Source: Chlorobium chlorochromatii (GTDB lineage: Bacteria > Bacteroidota > Chlorobiia > Chlorobiales > Chlorobiaceae). Taken from it: 45,703 nt of DNA. Position 1 is the first letter of the stretch. Each line of letters opens with the position of its first letter. The translations under genes were made by a program, and so were the position numbers. The notes below the pieces were generated by a model. The model ran no database searches and was not told where the DNA came from. It saw only the letters and a list, made by a program, of their open reading frames with translations. Below are positions 7,149 to 17,348 of this stretch, piece after piece. The stretch lies in the NCBI GenBank assembly GCA_020721255.1, contig DYND01000010.1, positions 7,601 through 53,303 on the forward strand. The letters run 5' to 3'.

Positions 7149-8141
7149 ATGGCACAGGAGCGTTATCACGAGCCGGTACTGGTTACCGAAGTCGTTGCCT
7201 TTCTGGCACGAAAACCAGGCATTTATGTTGATGGTACGCTTGGTGGCGGTGGTCATTCACTGGCGCTTCTCCATGCACTTGGCGATTTGGGCTATGCTGA
7301 GCAATCACTTTTGATTGGTATTGATCAGGATGATGCCGCATTGCGTGAAGCTGCAAGCAAGCTTCAGGTTTATGCTGCGAATACGGCGGTGGTGAAGGGG
7401 AATTTTCAGGATATCGATGCTCTTGTCAAGCGAGTTTGCCTCGAAAAAGGGCTTGAGCCTTGTGTTGCAGGTATCTTGCTTGATCTTGGCGTGTCATCTT
7501 TCCAGATTGATACGGCTGAACGTGGTTTCAGCTATCTTCGTGATGGAGCGCTTGATATGCGCATGAACGGTGCAGGTGATTTAACGGCGGCAGATATTGT
7601 AAACACCTATGAAGAGAGGGATTTAGCAAGGCTTTTCTGGCGATATGGTGAGGAACCACGAAGCCGCAGTCTTGCAAAGGCGATTGCTGCTCACCGTCTT
7701 ACTCATGGTGCCATCAACCGGACACAAGAGCTTGCTGATCTGATTCGCAATCATGCCCATGGTGGTGAAAAGGTGATAAAAACACTCTCGCGAGTTTTTC
7801 AGGCACTGCGTATAGAGGTGAACAGTGAGCTTGATGTGCTTCGTCTGGCGCTTGATGGCGCACTTGATTGTCTTGATGCGCAGGGTCGTCTGGCTGTTAT
7901 CAGCTATCACTCTCTTGAAGATCGGATTGTGAAAACTTTTTTTGCGGAAAAAGCGAAGAGTGATTGGGGACCGAAAGGTGTCGGGTTACGAGAACCGCTT
8001 ACCTATGGCGATATTTCATTGATAACCCGTAAGCCGTTGAGTGCTACACCGCAGGAGATAGCGTTAAACTCAAGGGCGCGAAGTGCGAAATTGAGAGTTA
8101 TTGAAAAAATGCCATTACGGGAGTCGGTAAGTGAAAAATAA
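7149..8141 (+). CDS. rsmH: 16S rRNA (cytosine-1402-N4)-methyltransferase RsmH
   Basis: This 330-residue cytosolic enzyme uses S-adenosylmethionine to methylate the N4 of C1402 in 16S rRNA. The start at 7149 gives the family opening RYHEPVLVTEVVAFL. YVDGTLGGGGHS is the SAM-binding glycine-rich loop, GILLDLGVSSFQID and DMRMN follow, and YHSLEDRIVK near the C-terminus is the RsmH signature. The first 28 codons of the longer open frame are mraZ sequence in another frame. The stop overlaps the GTG start of the next gene by 11 bases, so translation is probably coupled. Confidence 0.97.
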   Translation: MAQERYHEPVLVTEVVAFLARKPGIYVDGTLGGGGHSLALLHALGDLGYAEQSLLIGIDQDDAALREAASKLQVYAANTAVVKGNFQDIDALVKRVCLEKGLEPCVAGILLDLGVSSFQIDTAERGFSYLRDGALDMRMNGAGDLTAADIVNTYEERDLARLFWRYGEEPRSRSLAKAIAAHRLTHGAINRTQELADLIRNHAHGGEKVIKTLSRVFQALRIEVNSELDVLRLALDGALDCLDAQGRLAVISYHSLEDRIVKTFFAEKAKSDWGPKGVGLREPLTYGDISLITRKPLSATPQEIALNSRARSAKLRVIEKMPLRESVSEK

Positions 8142-8586
8142 TAAAGCGATTGAAACGTTTGAACGACTTGCAAAGCATCTCAAAGCCATCGTGACCTCTT
8201 CCCGTAAACCGGTTGCTTCTCCTCAATTTGTTGAAGTGAAAGAGCCGGATCCCATGGTAACTGTTGACGGTGCTCTACCCGTTGATTCTGATATAAAAAC
8301 GTTAAAGTTTGATGTGGCTTCATTGCTGCAGCCAAAAACGTTTCTTTATCTGCTTGGTGTCACGATAATTTTTCTTGCTCAAACATATAATACCCTCGCG
8401 ATTATCAACCTTGCTCGAGAAAGTGAGCAACTTCGAGAGAAAATTATGATGATCTCCAGTGTGGTGACTTCGCAAGAGTTGAAAGTGCATGAACTGCATA
8501 GTATTCACAATATTTCACAAGATGCGTTACTGCTTGGGCTTGAACCCTCAACAGTACCGGCAGTTGAATTGTCCACCGAGAAGTGA
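8131..8586 (+). CDS. ftsL: FtsL-like cell-division protein
   Basis: This 151-residue protein sits where ftsL always sits, between rsmH and ftsI. It has an unusually long hydrophilic cytoplasmic N-terminus (about 70 residues), one transmembrane helix (FLYLLGVTIIFLAQTYNTLA, about 71-90) and a periplasmic heptad region (LARESEQLREKIMMISSVV) that would form the coiled coil with FtsB/DivIC. FtsL sequences diverge strongly, so topology and position carry the assignment. The GTG start overlaps rsmH. FtsL bridges FtsQ and FtsB to the FtsW-FtsI synthase. Confidence 0.8.
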   Translation: MKNNKAIETFERLAKHLKAIVTSSRKPVASPQFVEVKEPDPMVTVDGALPVDSDIKTLKFDVASLLQPKTFLYLLGVTIIFLAQTYNTLAIINLARESEQLREKIMMISSVVTSQELKVHELHSIHNISQDALLLGLEPSTVPAVELSTEK

Positions 8587-8611
8587 AAAATAGATGGCTA
8601 ACACATGAGCT

Positions 8612-10633
8612 ATGACTAATCAGCATAACAACATTTTGCCGGACGATAAAGAGTTTGGTAAACGACTCGGTCTTGTGGTCTTCGGGTTTTCAATGTTTAT
8701 TGCCGCGATTATTGGGATGCTGCTCAATATTCAGGTTGTTAATGTCACAAAATACAAGCAGAAAGCTACAAAACAGTATGAGCGTGTTGTAACGGAAGTG
8801 GCACAGCGTGGCGTTATTCTCGATCGCCATTCGCGCATGTTGGCAGAAAGTATTGAGTCTATAGCATTTTATGCCGATCCCGAAAAAGTTCGTCATACGC
8901 CTGTATTTGATGAAAAAGAGAAGCCGGTGATTGATAAAAAAACTAAAAAGCAGAAAACTTACGACAACACGGAAAAGGTAGCAACGCTTTTTGCCAAACA
9001 TTTGGGACGAAACAGGCTGGAGATTCTTAAAGAGTTAAAAAGAAAAAAAGGTGTTGCGGTTCTTGGCCGTAAAATTCCTGTTGCAAAGGCATTACCATTA
9101 ATGCAGAACAAGCCGCATGGAGTCTGGTTCGATAAAGAGCAGCAGCGCTATTACCTCAACGTTGCAGCTCAATTGATTGGCTCTACCGATAGTAAAAACG
9201 AGGGAAGCAGCGGTCTTGAAATGCAATTGAACAAAGAGTTGAAAGGGCGTGATGGTACACGAATTTTTCAGCGGAATGCCACCGGAGTTCGCTATCCGGC
9301 CCCTGATGCTCAGCAGCAGAGTGCCATACCGGGCAATACCGTACAGTTGACAATTGATGGCGATATTCAAAGCATTGTTGAAGATGAACTTGCAACAGCG
9401 GTAACAACGTTTCAAGCTGAAGCGGCATCAAGTATTGTAATGGATGTGCGCACAGGCGAAATTCTGGCTATGGCGAACAATCCCACGTTTGATCTCAATC
9501 GTCGTGCAACGTGGAAGCCTGAGCTGGCGCGTAATCGGGCAGTTACCGACAGCTATGAGCCGGGCTCAACCTTCAAGCTGATTATGGCCGCCGCCGCAAC
9601 CGATATTCTCAAAAGGAAATCCCAGGATTTGGTCTTCGGCTACAATGGTCTTTTGCCGATCTACAACCTCAAAATAAGAGATCACGAGCCTTACGGGAAC
9701 ATCACGTTTCAAAAGGCTATTATGGTTTCAAGCAATGTGATTGCCGCTAAAACAGCGATGTCCGTCGGACGTGAGAATTTTAACGCTTATACCCGTAATT
9801 TTGGTTTCGGTAAACGCACCGGTGTTGGGCTGCTTGGTGAGTCTTCAGGAAGGGTTCGCTCTCTTTCCCATTGGGATAGAACAACTTTGCCGTGGATGGG
9901 ATTTGGTTATCAGGTAATGGCAACACCGTTACAGACGTTGCAGTCCTATGCCGCAATAGCTAATGATGGCGAACTGATGCGCCCCTACATTATCAAAAAA
10001 ATTGTTGATGCCAACGGCAAGGTTGTTCGTGAAACCGTGCCTGAAAAAGTGCGACGGGTTGTTTCGATTGAAACAGCGCGTTATCTCGGTAAGGAGTATT
10101 TCAAAGCAGTTGTTGATAGTGGTACTGCTAAAAATGCGGCATTACCCGGTATCAGTGTTGCCGGCAAAACTGGGACTGCACGCCGTGCTGCGGGTGGCTC
10201 TTACGCTAATCCAGTCTATGTTGCATCGTTTGTGGGATATTTTCCCGTTGAAGCACCGCGTTATGCCATTATTGTGATTGTGGAAAGACCGCAAGGCGCT
10301 TATTATGCGGCTGCTGTTGCGGCTCCTGTTTTTGCCGGTATTGCCAAGCGCATGATTGCCTGTTCGGAGGAGCTGCAGAAAAATCTTGCAGTTCCCTCTC
10401 CTGAGCAGAAGGCACTTGAAGCGGTTGCAACCGTTGCCGTTCCACACCTTAAAGGGTTAAAAGGTCGTGAGGCACAGCGATTGCTGAAGTGGCTTCAACT
10501 CGATATGGATTATTCCGGTAATTTTGATGGTATTGTGGTTAACCAGAGCGTTGCCCCAGGCAGCATGGTGCAGAGAGAACAAGTCATTAAAGTTGCGTTG
10601 ACTCCTGATAACATGAATAAGGCGGGCTTATGA
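8612..10633 (+). CDS. ftsI: Division transpeptidase FtsI (PBP3) with a C-terminal PASTA domain
   Basis: This 673-residue class B penicillin-binding protein crosslinks septal peptidoglycan. Features in order: a transmembrane anchor at about 20-42; the non-catalytic pedestal with RGVILDRHSRMLA; the transpeptidase domain with S319 in STFK (catalytic Ser/Lys), SSN at 373-375 and KTGT at 519-522; and a PASTA domain at about 603-668 (VPHLKGLKGREAQRLLKWL). The PASTA domain is known in SpoVD/PBP2x-like proteins but absent from E. coli FtsI. All catalytic motifs are intact. Its TGA overlaps the murE ATG (ATGA). A short out-of-frame ATG at 8605 was ignored. Confidence 0.96.
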   Translation: MTNQHNNILPDDKEFGKRLGLVVFGFSMFIAAIIGMLLNIQVVNVTKYKQKATKQYERVVTEVAQRGVILDRHSRMLAESIESIAFYADPEKVRHTPVFDEKEKPVIDKKTKKQKTYDNTEKVATLFAKHLGRNRLEILKELKRKKGVAVLGRKIPVAKALPLMQNKPHGVWFDKEQQRYYLNVAAQLIGSTDSKNEGSSGLEMQLNKELKGRDGTRIFQRNATGVRYPAPDAQQQSAIPGNTVQLTIDGDIQSIVEDELATAVTTFQAEAASSIVMDVRTGEILAMANNPTFDLNRRATWKPELARNRAVTDSYEPGSTFKLIMAAAATDILKRKSQDLVFGYNGLLPIYNLKIRDHEPYGNITFQKAIMVSSNVIAAKTAMSVGRENFNAYTRNFGFGKRTGVGLLGESSGRVRSLSHWDRTTLPWMGFGYQVMATPLQTLQSYAAIANDGELMRPYIIKKIVDANGKVVRETVPEKVRRVVSIETARYLGKEYFKAVVDSGTAKNAALPGISVAGKTGTARRAAGGSYANPVYVASFVGYFPVEAPRYAIIVIVERPQGAYYAAAVAAPVFAGIAKRMIACSEELQKNLAVPSPEQKALEAVATVAVPHLKGLKGREAQRLLKWLQLDMDYSGNFDGIVVNQSVAPGSMVQREQVIKVALTPDNMNKAGL

Positions 10634-12195
10634 CGCTTTTACTGAAAAGCTCTGTCCAGCATTCCGTTCGCTGTGATGCGCTGCTTGCCGTTGTGGCACC
10701 GCTCGCCGTTGCCGGTCAGGTCAGTGGCGAAGCTCTTGTGCGGCATATCACCATTGATTCGCGAGAAGTGCAGCCGGGTTCGCTCTTTGTGGCAATTCGC
10801 GGCTATGCCGCTGATGGTCATCGCTTTATCGCCAGTGCTGTTCAGCGCGGCGCTGTTGCGGTGATTTGCGAAGGGTTCCCATCTGATTTCGTTTCATCCT
10901 GCATGTATCTCCATGTTTCCGACTCTCGCAAAGCGCTTGCTGCTGCGGCAAAACTTTTCTATGGTAATGTCTCTGATCAATTAATGCTTATCGGCGTAAC
11001 GGGCACGAATGGTAAAACAACCACCGCAAAGCTCATTGCCGCCATGCTCAATGCTAACGGTATTCCTGCGGGTTATATTGGTACAAACCTTTGCCAGATT
11101 GGCGAGCAGCATATTCCGCTCGAACGCACAACGCCCGAAGCGCACGAACTGCATTTTCTTTTCACTCAGATGGTTGAGGCAGGCTGCAAAGCAGTGGTCA
11201 TGGAGGTCTCTTCCCATGCGCTGGTGTTGCAGCGCGTTGACGGCTTGCGCTTTCACGCCGCTGTTTTTACCAATCTTACGCAGGAGCATCTCGATTTTCA
11301 TATCTCCATGGAGGAGTATGCTGCGGCTAAACAGCGCTTGTTTGATCAGCTCGCGCCACAGGGGTTTGCAGTTTTCAACAGTGACGATCCCGCTGCCGTT
11401 CAGATGGCTGCACGAGTTGCGCCTGAAAAAATATATTGCTGCACGTTGCAACAAGGGTATCATCCAATTCCTCAATGTCGCCACCATATTGAGGCCGATA
11501 TTCTTGCAAGCAGCATTGCGTCAAGCAGCGTCGAACTCCATTTCCCTCAACATGTTGTGCCGATGCAGGTTGGTCTGCCGGGCAGGTTTAATGTGATGAA
11601 TGCGCTTGAAGCAGCAACAGTTGGCGCTGGTCTTGGGCTTATACCTGAAAAAATATGTCAATCGCTCGCGGCAATCTCTGCAGTTGATGGGCGTATGGAG
11701 CGCGTTGGCGAAGGAAGCCAGGGCTATTCGGTCTTTGTTGATTATGCTCACACGCCCGATGCTCTTTACAAGGTGCTCGATACCTTACGTGCACTCAAAC
11801 CATCAACATCCCGATTGTTTGTCGTCTTTGGGTGTGGCGGAAATCGCGACCACGCTAAACGGCCTGAAATGGGGCGCATTGCGGCGAAACTTGCTGATGT
11901 GGTTATTCTCACCTCCGATAACCCGCGCGATGAAAATCCCGAAGCAATTCTTGACGATATTGTTTCGGGCATAACCGCAGCTCATTATACAAGAATAAGC
12001 AATCGTGCTGATGCTATTCGCCATGCTATAACGCTGCTTCAAGTTGGTGATGTGCTGCTTGTTGCCGGTAAAGGGCATGAGCGCTATCAGGAGATTGCCG
12101 GAAAGAAATACCATTTTTCAGATCAAGAGATTTTGATAAACAGTATGCAGAAAAAGAGTGCCGGAATTTCGGCGAAGGAGCACAATTGCCAGTAA
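10630..12195 (+). CDS. murE: UDP-MurNAc-L-Ala-D-Glu:meso-diaminopimelate ligase
   Basis: This 521-residue cytosolic ligase adds the third residue of the stem peptide using ATP. HITIDSREVQPGSLFVAIRG is the Mur-ligase N-terminal domain; GTNGKTT (125-131) is the ATP loop; SSHAL and FTNLTQEHLDFH belong to the central domain; HTPDAL and the C-terminal DNPRDENP motif indicate meso-diaminopimelate rather than lysine as substrate. The end overlaps the TTG start of murF by 10 bases. Length is slightly above average because of a longer N-terminal segment. Confidence 0.97.
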   Translation: MTLLLKSSVQHSVRCDALLAVVAPLAVAGQVSGEALVRHITIDSREVQPGSLFVAIRGYAADGHRFIASAVQRGAVAVICEGFPSDFVSSCMYLHVSDSRKALAAAAKLFYGNVSDQLMLIGVTGTNGKTTTAKLIAAMLNANGIPAGYIGTNLCQIGEQHIPLERTTPEAHELHFLFTQMVEAGCKAVVMEVSSHALVLQRVDGLRFHAAVFTNLTQEHLDFHISMEEYAAAKQRLFDQLAPQGFAVFNSDDPAAVQMAARVAPEKIYCCTLQQGYHPIPQCRHHIEADILASSIASSSVELHFPQHVVPMQVGLPGRFNVMNALEAATVGAGLGLIPEKICQSLAAISAVDGRMERVGEGSQGYSVFVDYAHTPDALYKVLDTLRALKPSTSRLFVVFGCGGNRDHAKRPEMGRIAAKLADVVILTSDNPRDENPEAILDDIVSGITAAHYTRISNRADAIRHAITLLQVGDVLLVAGKGHERYQEIAGKKYHFSDQEILINSMQKKSAGISAKEHNCQ

Positions 12196-13619
12196 CTGGT
12201 GTTTTGACGATTAACGATATTTGTGAAATTGGAGAGGTTGTATTCTCTGTCATAAGTGCTCCACCGCTTGAAATCGTTGAGCCAAATGTGTCGATTGATT
12301 CACGGGAGATCACCGAAGGTGGCATATTTATCGCGCTCAAAGGCGAACGCACCGATGGGCATTGCTATATCGACGCTGTTTTTCAGCAAGGAGCATGTTG
12401 GGCAATGGTGAACCGCGCGTGGTACGAAGCGGCAGGGTTGCCAGAACCTCCGGTTGGTAAAGGATTTATTATCACAAATGATACGGTGATTGGTTTGCAG
12501 CGCCTTGCATCCATGTATCGTAACACTTTTTCCATTCCGGTCGTCGCTATTGGCGGCAGCAACGGTAAAACAACCACCAAAGAGATGGTTGCTGCCGTGC
12601 TTGGCACCACATTTAAGGTAACCATGAGTCAGGGCAATCGTAATAACCACATTGGCGTTCCCCTGACGCTTTTGCAGCTTCGGCGAGAAACTGGCATTGC
12701 CGTGGTTGAAGTTGGTATCAATCATCCTGGTGAAATGGCAGAGCTTTCCGATATTGTTCGTCCAACTCACGCACTGCTCACCAATATTGGTCACGAACAT
12801 CTCGAATTTCTCATTGATCTTGATGGGGTCGCTGCGGCAGAGCTTCAGCTATTCGATTATCTTCAGGCGAGTGGCGGTACTGCGTTTATCAATCTTGATG
12901 ATGAGCGACTTAAAACGTTATTCACCAAGCTGTCAGCACCATACGGTTACGCTATATCGCAACAGCTCGGAGCATTATGCTGGGCGCATTCGGTGACGGT
13001 TGAGCGCAACGGTCGCCTGACGTTTTCGTTAGCGTCTGAAAAGGGACGCGAAAAGATTATTCTAAACTTTACAGGGAAGCATAATGTTATTAACGCAGTT
13101 GCCGCAGCAACGGTTGGTCTGCATTTTGGTTTGCCGTTGTCCGTTATTTGCAAGGGACTTGAAGCTCTTGTCCCCGTCAAAGGCTGGAAACGGCTTGAGG
13201 TAATGGATGCCGCAGGTGTGCGAATTCTCAACGATACCTACAACGCTAATGCTGATTCCATGCGTCTTGCTATTGATGCTATTTGCGATATGCCTTGCGA
13301 TGGTCTTCGAATTGCGGTATTGGCGGATATGCTTGAGCTTGGTGCTGCCGCTGATGTTGAACACGAACGAATTGGCGAGTATCTTCGTCAGAAGCCTGTT
13401 GATAGAATATTTACCTTTGGAGAAAAAGCGCGGTTGATATGCTGGCAGTGTCTTGAAAAGTGCGGGTGCCATTTTGATACCCAGGAAGCGCTGCTTCATA
13501 CTCTCCTTGCTGAGCTGCATACTGGTGATGTCGTTCTTTTTAAAGGTTCACGAGGCATGAAGCTTGAGCGTGTTGTTGATGCGCTGGTGAAAGCAAAAAC
13601 TATAACCCAAGAGGGATAA
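12186..13619 (+). CDS. murF: UDP-MurNAc-tripeptide:D-alanyl-D-alanine ligase
   Basis: This 477-residue enzyme adds the D-Ala-D-Ala dipeptide, the last cytosolic step of the UDP-MurNAc-pentapeptide. VSIDSREITEGGIFIALKGE is the N-terminal domain, GGSNGKTTTKEM (122-133) the ATP loop, and EVGINHPGEMAEL with LTNIGHEHLE the central domain. NDTYNANADSM and LFKGSRGMKLE at the C-terminus are MurF-specific. The start is TTG at 12186, inside the end of murE; it is chosen because no later start keeps the N-terminal domain complete. The gap to mraY is only 3 bases. Confidence 0.97.
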   Translation: MPVTGVLTINDICEIGEVVFSVISAPPLEIVEPNVSIDSREITEGGIFIALKGERTDGHCYIDAVFQQGACWAMVNRAWYEAAGLPEPPVGKGFIITNDTVIGLQRLASMYRNTFSIPVVAIGGSNGKTTTKEMVAAVLGTTFKVTMSQGNRNNHIGVPLTLLQLRRETGIAVVEVGINHPGEMAELSDIVRPTHALLTNIGHEHLEFLIDLDGVAAAELQLFDYLQASGGTAFINLDDERLKTLFTKLSAPYGYAISQQLGALCWAHSVTVERNGRLTFSLASEKGREKIILNFTGKHNVINAVAAATVGLHFGLPLSVICKGLEALVPVKGWKRLEVMDAAGVRILNDTYNANADSMRLAIDAICDMPCDGLRIAVLADMLELGAAADVEHERIGEYLRQKPVDRIFTFGEKARLICWQCLEKCGCHFDTQEALLHTLLAELHTGDVVLFKGSRGMKLERVVDALVKAKTITQEG

Positions 13620-13622
13620 CGT

Positions 13623-14729
13623 ATGATTTATTATTTGTTAAAGTATATCAATGACATATATCATTTTCCGGCGCTTCGTGTTATTGACTATCTCACCTTT
13701 CGGGCGAGTGCTGTCGCAATCACCGCGTTGCTGATCACTATTTTAGCGGGTCCGGCATTTATCAACTACCTGAAATCGCGCGTTATCGAGCCAATTAAGG
13801 AGGAAGCTCCGCCAGAGCATAAAAAGAAGAAACAGGTGCCAACAATGGGTGGCGTGCTCATCATCTTTTCTATCGAAATGTCGGTGCTGCTCTGGTCGAA
13901 ATTTACCGATCCGCACGTCTGGCTTATCATGCTTGCCGTCCTCTGGATGGGCATTATTGGCTTTATTGATGATTACAGCAAAGTGGTGCTCAAGGTCAAG
14001 GGTGGTCTCTCGGCACGTTACAAACTCATCGGGCAGGTGACACTTGGTCTGGTGATTGGTACTTATACATGGTATGATCCTGCTTTTTCTGTGCTGCTCT
14101 CCTCAACAGCGGTGCCCTTTTTTAAGCAGCTCACCATTGATTACGGAATCTTTTACATTCCAATGGTCATCTTTATTATCACCGCGGTTTCAAATGCTGT
14201 GAATCTTACCGATGGTCTTGATGGTCTTGCTGCCGGAAGTTCTGCCATTGTTTTTATCGGCCTTGCTGGTTTTGCTTACCTTGCCGGTAATGCGGTTTAT
14301 GCCGTTTATCTTAATATTCCTTTTATCCCGGGTGGCGGTGAGGTGGCGGTCGTCAGCATGGCAATTGTGATGTCATGTGTTGGCTTTTTGTGGTTTAATA
14401 CCAACCCGGCAGAGGTTTTTATGGGCGATACCGGCTCTCTTGCCCTTGGCAGTGCCATTGCTGTTATTGCCCTGCTCATCAAACAAGAGTTGCTCTTACC
14501 GTTAATGGCAGGCGTTTTTGTGCTTGAAACGCTCTCGGTATCATTGCAGGTGCTCTACTTCAAATATACTCGCATGATGACAGGCGAGGGTAAACGCATT
14601 TTTTTAATGGCTCCGCTGCACCACCATTTTCAACTGAAAGGGTGGCCTGAGCAGAAAATTGTCATCAGATTCTGGATTTTGACGATTCTCTTTTTTCTCG
14701 CCAGTCTTATGACCCTGAAACTCAGATAA
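13623..14729 (+). CDS. mraY: Phospho-MurNAc-pentapeptide transferase MraY
   Basis: This 368-residue polytopic inner-membrane enzyme transfers phospho-MurNAc-pentapeptide to undecaprenyl phosphate, making lipid I. About ten hydrophobic segments are visible. Family motifs: [13 protein letters not shown] near residue 70, GFIDDYSKV (the Asp pair) near 115, [13 protein letters not shown] near 193, [11 protein letters not shown] near 266 and [13 protein letters not shown] near 326. It is intact and of normal length, 6 bases before murD. Confidence 0.98.
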   Translation: MIYYLLKYINDIYHFPALRVIDYLTFRASAVAITALLITILAGPAFINYLKSRVIEPIKEEAPPEHKKKKQVPTMGGVLIIFSIEMSVLLWSKFTDPHVWLIMLAVLWMGIIGFIDDYSKVVLKVKGGLSARYKLIGQVTLGLVIGTYTWYDPAFSVLLSSTAVPFFKQLTIDYGIFYIPMVIFIITAVSNAVNLTDGLDGLAAGSSAIVFIGLAGFAYLAGNAVYAVYLNIPFIPGGGEVAVVSMAIVMSCVGFLWFNTNPAEVFMGDTGSLALGSAIAVIALLIKQELLLPLMAGVFVLETLSVSLQVLYFKYTRMMTGEGKRIFLMAPLHHHFQLKGWPEQKIVIRFWILTILFFLASLMTLKLR

Positions 14730-14735
14730 GAACTT

Positions 14736-16124
14736 ATGGATATCAAGGGGAAAAAAATATCGGTTATTGGTGCTGGTAAAAGTGGTCTTGCGGCTGCGGA
14801 GTTGCTCGTCCGTCAGGGTGCATCAGTGCTTGTGAGTGAAATTGGCACGTTTGATGAGCAAACGCGCTTGCATCTTCAGGAGTTGCGGATTTCGTGTGAA
14901 GATGGTGGGCATACCGAGAGTGTGTATGATGCCGATTTTTGTGTCCTTAGTCCCGGTATTCCGCCGCATGTTCCTGTAGTGCAAGCCATGCAGGCGCGTG
15001 GCATTCCTCTCTATAGCGAAATTGAGGTTGCCAGTCTCTTTTGTCGTGCTCGGATTGTCGGCATTACCGGTACCGATGGTAAAACAACAACATCCACCAT
15101 TGTTCATCGTATTTGTGAAGAGGAAGGTCGTCGCAATGGTTATCGTTCGTTCAGTGTCGGCAATATTGGTATCCCCTTCTCCTCCATGGTAATGGAGATG
15201 CACGAGAACGATGTTGCTGTTGTTGAATTGAGCAGTTATCAGCTTGAACGTTCTCCAACTTTTCGCCCTGATGTTTCGGTTATCACCAACATTACCCCTG
15301 ATCATCTCGACCGTTATGGTGGAGAAATGCAGCGGTATGCGGCAGCAAAGTTTCGTATTTACGCTAATCAGTGTTCGCAAGATACGCTCGTCTATAATGC
15401 GGATGATGGCCTGTTGAACGCTCATTTTACGGCGCAAGACGCATCTTTTCAGTTTCAGCTCATTCCATTCGGCATGGAGCCTGTGGCGGATGATTCTCTT
15501 GATTGTCGCACCATTCTCCTCGATAATGAGGTGATTATTGCTCGAACAGCCGAGGCTGATGAGCCGATTATTGCTATAACAGAGTTTTTGAAAAACAGTT
15601 TTCGTGGTCGGCATAATATCTCCAATGTGCTTGCTGCGATAGCTGTTGCTCGCGCGTTGGGAATTTCCCATGAAGCAATTGTAGCCGCCCTTAAAGCTTT
15701 TGACGGTGTTGAGCATCGTCAGGAATTTGTCAAAACCATTAATGGTGTCGATTGGGTCAACGACTCAAAAGCTACGAACCTTAATGCTATGCGGCAGGCG
15801 CTTGCCTCATTGCCGGCTACAGCAGTGTTGATTGCAGGCGGTAGAGATAAAGGCAACGACTACTCCACCGTTGCTGATCTGGTGCGTGAAAAAATTACAC
15901 TCCTTATCGCTATCGGTGAATCAGCACCTAAAATTATCGCAGCATTTGACGGTGTTGTTCCTCTGAAAGCAGCAAGCTCATTGGAAGAGGCGCTTCGCTT
16001 CGCCCGTGAAGCTGCTGTGCAAGGTCAAACCGTGCTTTTTTCACCCGCGTGCGCCAGCTTTGATATGTTTGATAATTTTGAAGATCGCGGTCGGCAGTTT
16101 AAACAATGTGTTCATCGTCTCTAA
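14736..16124 (+). CDS. murD: UDP-MurNAc-L-alanine:D-glutamate ligase
   Basis: This 462-residue cytosolic ligase adds D-glutamate to UDP-MurNAc-L-Ala. The N-terminal Rossmann part has ISVIGAGKSGLAAAELL and LSPGIPP, typical of MurD. GTDGKTTT (112-119) is the ATP loop. ELSSYQLE and ITNITPDHLDRY belong to the catalytic centre, and NDSKATNLNA, AGGRDKGNDY and SPACASFDMFDNFEDRG are strong MurD C-terminal signatures. All key residues are present. It lies between mraY and ftsW with gaps of 6 and 3 bases. Confidence 0.98.
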   Translation: MDIKGKKISVIGAGKSGLAAAELLVRQGASVLVSEIGTFDEQTRLHLQELRISCEDGGHTESVYDADFCVLSPGIPPHVPVVQAMQARGIPLYSEIEVASLFCRARIVGITGTDGKTTTSTIVHRICEEEGRRNGYRSFSVGNIGIPFSSMVMEMHENDVAVVELSSYQLERSPTFRPDVSVITNITPDHLDRYGGEMQRYAAAKFRIYANQCSQDTLVYNADDGLLNAHFTAQDASFQFQLIPFGMEPVADDSLDCRTILLDNEVIIARTAEADEPIIAITEFLKNSFRGRHNISNVLAAIAVARALGISHEAIVAALKAFDGVEHRQEFVKTINGVDWVNDSKATNLNAMRQALASLPATAVLIAGGRDKGNDYSTVADLVREKITLLIAIGESAPKIIAAFDGVVPLKAASSLEEALRFAREAAVQGQTVLFSPACASFDMFDNFEDRGRQFKQCVHRL

Positions 16125-16127
16125 CTT

Positions 16128-17348
16128 ATGGTTACTCCTGACTCTTCTGCGGTAACTTCAACCACTCCGGTTATGGAGCCATTGTCCTCGCCTTCGATTG
16201 GCGAGGTCATTGCCGGCAAACTCTTGATGCTCATTGTGTTTTTGATGATGTGCATTGGCATTGTCATTGTCTATAGTAGTGGCGCTGGCTGGGCGGAGAC
16301 CAAGTATGCAAGCTCAGAGTATTTTCTCTGGCGTCAGCTTACCTTTGCGGTGGTGGGCTGTTTTACGGTGTTGCTGGTGGCGCAGATTGATTACCATGTT
16401 TTCTGGAAAACAAGTAAAATTATTCTTTTTGCGAGTATTATACTTCTCACGTTGCTGTTGTTGTTGAAGGTCGTTGGTATTATTTCCGGTGCGGCGCGAT
16501 GGATAGGGTTTGGTCCAATTAAATTTCAGGTTTCTGATTTTGCAAAATACGCTATTATTTTTCACTTCTCGCGGCTGATTACCGAAAAACAATCGTACAT
16601 CAAGGATCTGCATAACTCCTATTATCCCCTGTTAACCCATTTGATGACGGTTGTTGCGCTTGTGGCGCTTGAGCCAAATTTCAGCACAGCATCGCTGATT
16701 GCCATTATTGGATTTACCCTTATGTTTATTGGTGGCGTGAATGTTCGCTATCTTGCAACCACCTTTTCGCTGCTGCTGCCAATTGCTGCGGTATTTGCTA
16801 TAGCCGCCCCTTATCGTGTGGCACGGTTGCTCTCTTTTTTCAGCGGCAATGAAAAAGGGTTGAGCTATCAGGTTGTTCAGGCATTGATCGGTCTTGGCAA
16901 TGGAGGCTTGTTTGGTCTCGGAATCGGTGCCAGCAAGCAACGCGATCTCTACCTGCCGCTTTCCTATAACGACTTTGTTTTTGTTGTGATTGGTGAAGAG
17001 TATGGCTTTGTTGGTGCAGTGGCGGTTATTACGCTTTTTGCGGGATTTTTTATCTGTGGAATTATTATTGCCAAACATGCTCCTGATAGTTTTGGGCGAT
17101 ATGTGGCAAGTGGCATCACCATTGCAATTTCGCTGTTTGCCTTCATCAATATTGCCGTGGCGTGTCACCTGCTGCCGACAACCGGTGTCGCACTCCCCTT
17201 TATCAGCTATGGAGGTACCGCACTTCTTTTCAATTCTCTTGGGGTAGGAATTCTCATGAGTATTTCTCGATACAAAAAAAAGCAGCTTCAAAAAAATGCA
17301 ACGCCCGATGTTGTTGACGGAATGACGCAACAAGGGAGTGTTGCATGA
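16128..17348 (+). CDS. ftsW: Septal peptidoglycan glycosyltransferase FtsW (SEDS family)
   Basis: This 406-residue membrane protein has about ten transmembrane segments and polymerises glycan strands at the septum together with FtsI. The cytoplasmic N-terminus (about 25 residues) is rich in Ser, Thr and Pro. SEDS motifs include [21 protein letters not shown] near 122 and the C-terminal signature [19 protein letters not shown] near 350. Gene position between murD and murG supports FtsW over RodA. Its stop overlaps the murG start (ATGA at 17345). Confidence 0.95.
   Translation: MVTPDSSAVTSTTPVMEPLSSPSIGEVIAGKLLMLIVFLMMCIGIVIVYSSGAGWAETKYASSEYFLWRQLTFAVVGCFTVLLVAQIDYHVFWKTSKIILFASIILLTLLLLLKVVGIISGAARWIGFGPIKFQVSDFAKYAIIFHFSRLITEKQSYIKDLHNSYYPLLTHLMTVVALVALEPNFSTASLIAIIGFTLMFIGGVNVRYLATTFSLLLPIAAVFAIAAPYRVARLLSFFSGNEKGLSYQVVQALIGLGNGGLFGLGIGASKQRDLYLPLSYNDFVFVVIGEEYGFVGAVAVITLFAGFFICGIIIAKHAPDSFGRYVASGITIAISLFAFINIAVACHLLPTTGVALPFISYGGTALLFNSLGVGILMSISRYKKKQLQKNATPDVVDGMTQQGSVA

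Noticed and set aside
14823-15716. A long open frame antisense to murD (297 codons)
   Set aside because: It mirrors murD codons and has no recognisable motif or ribosome site.
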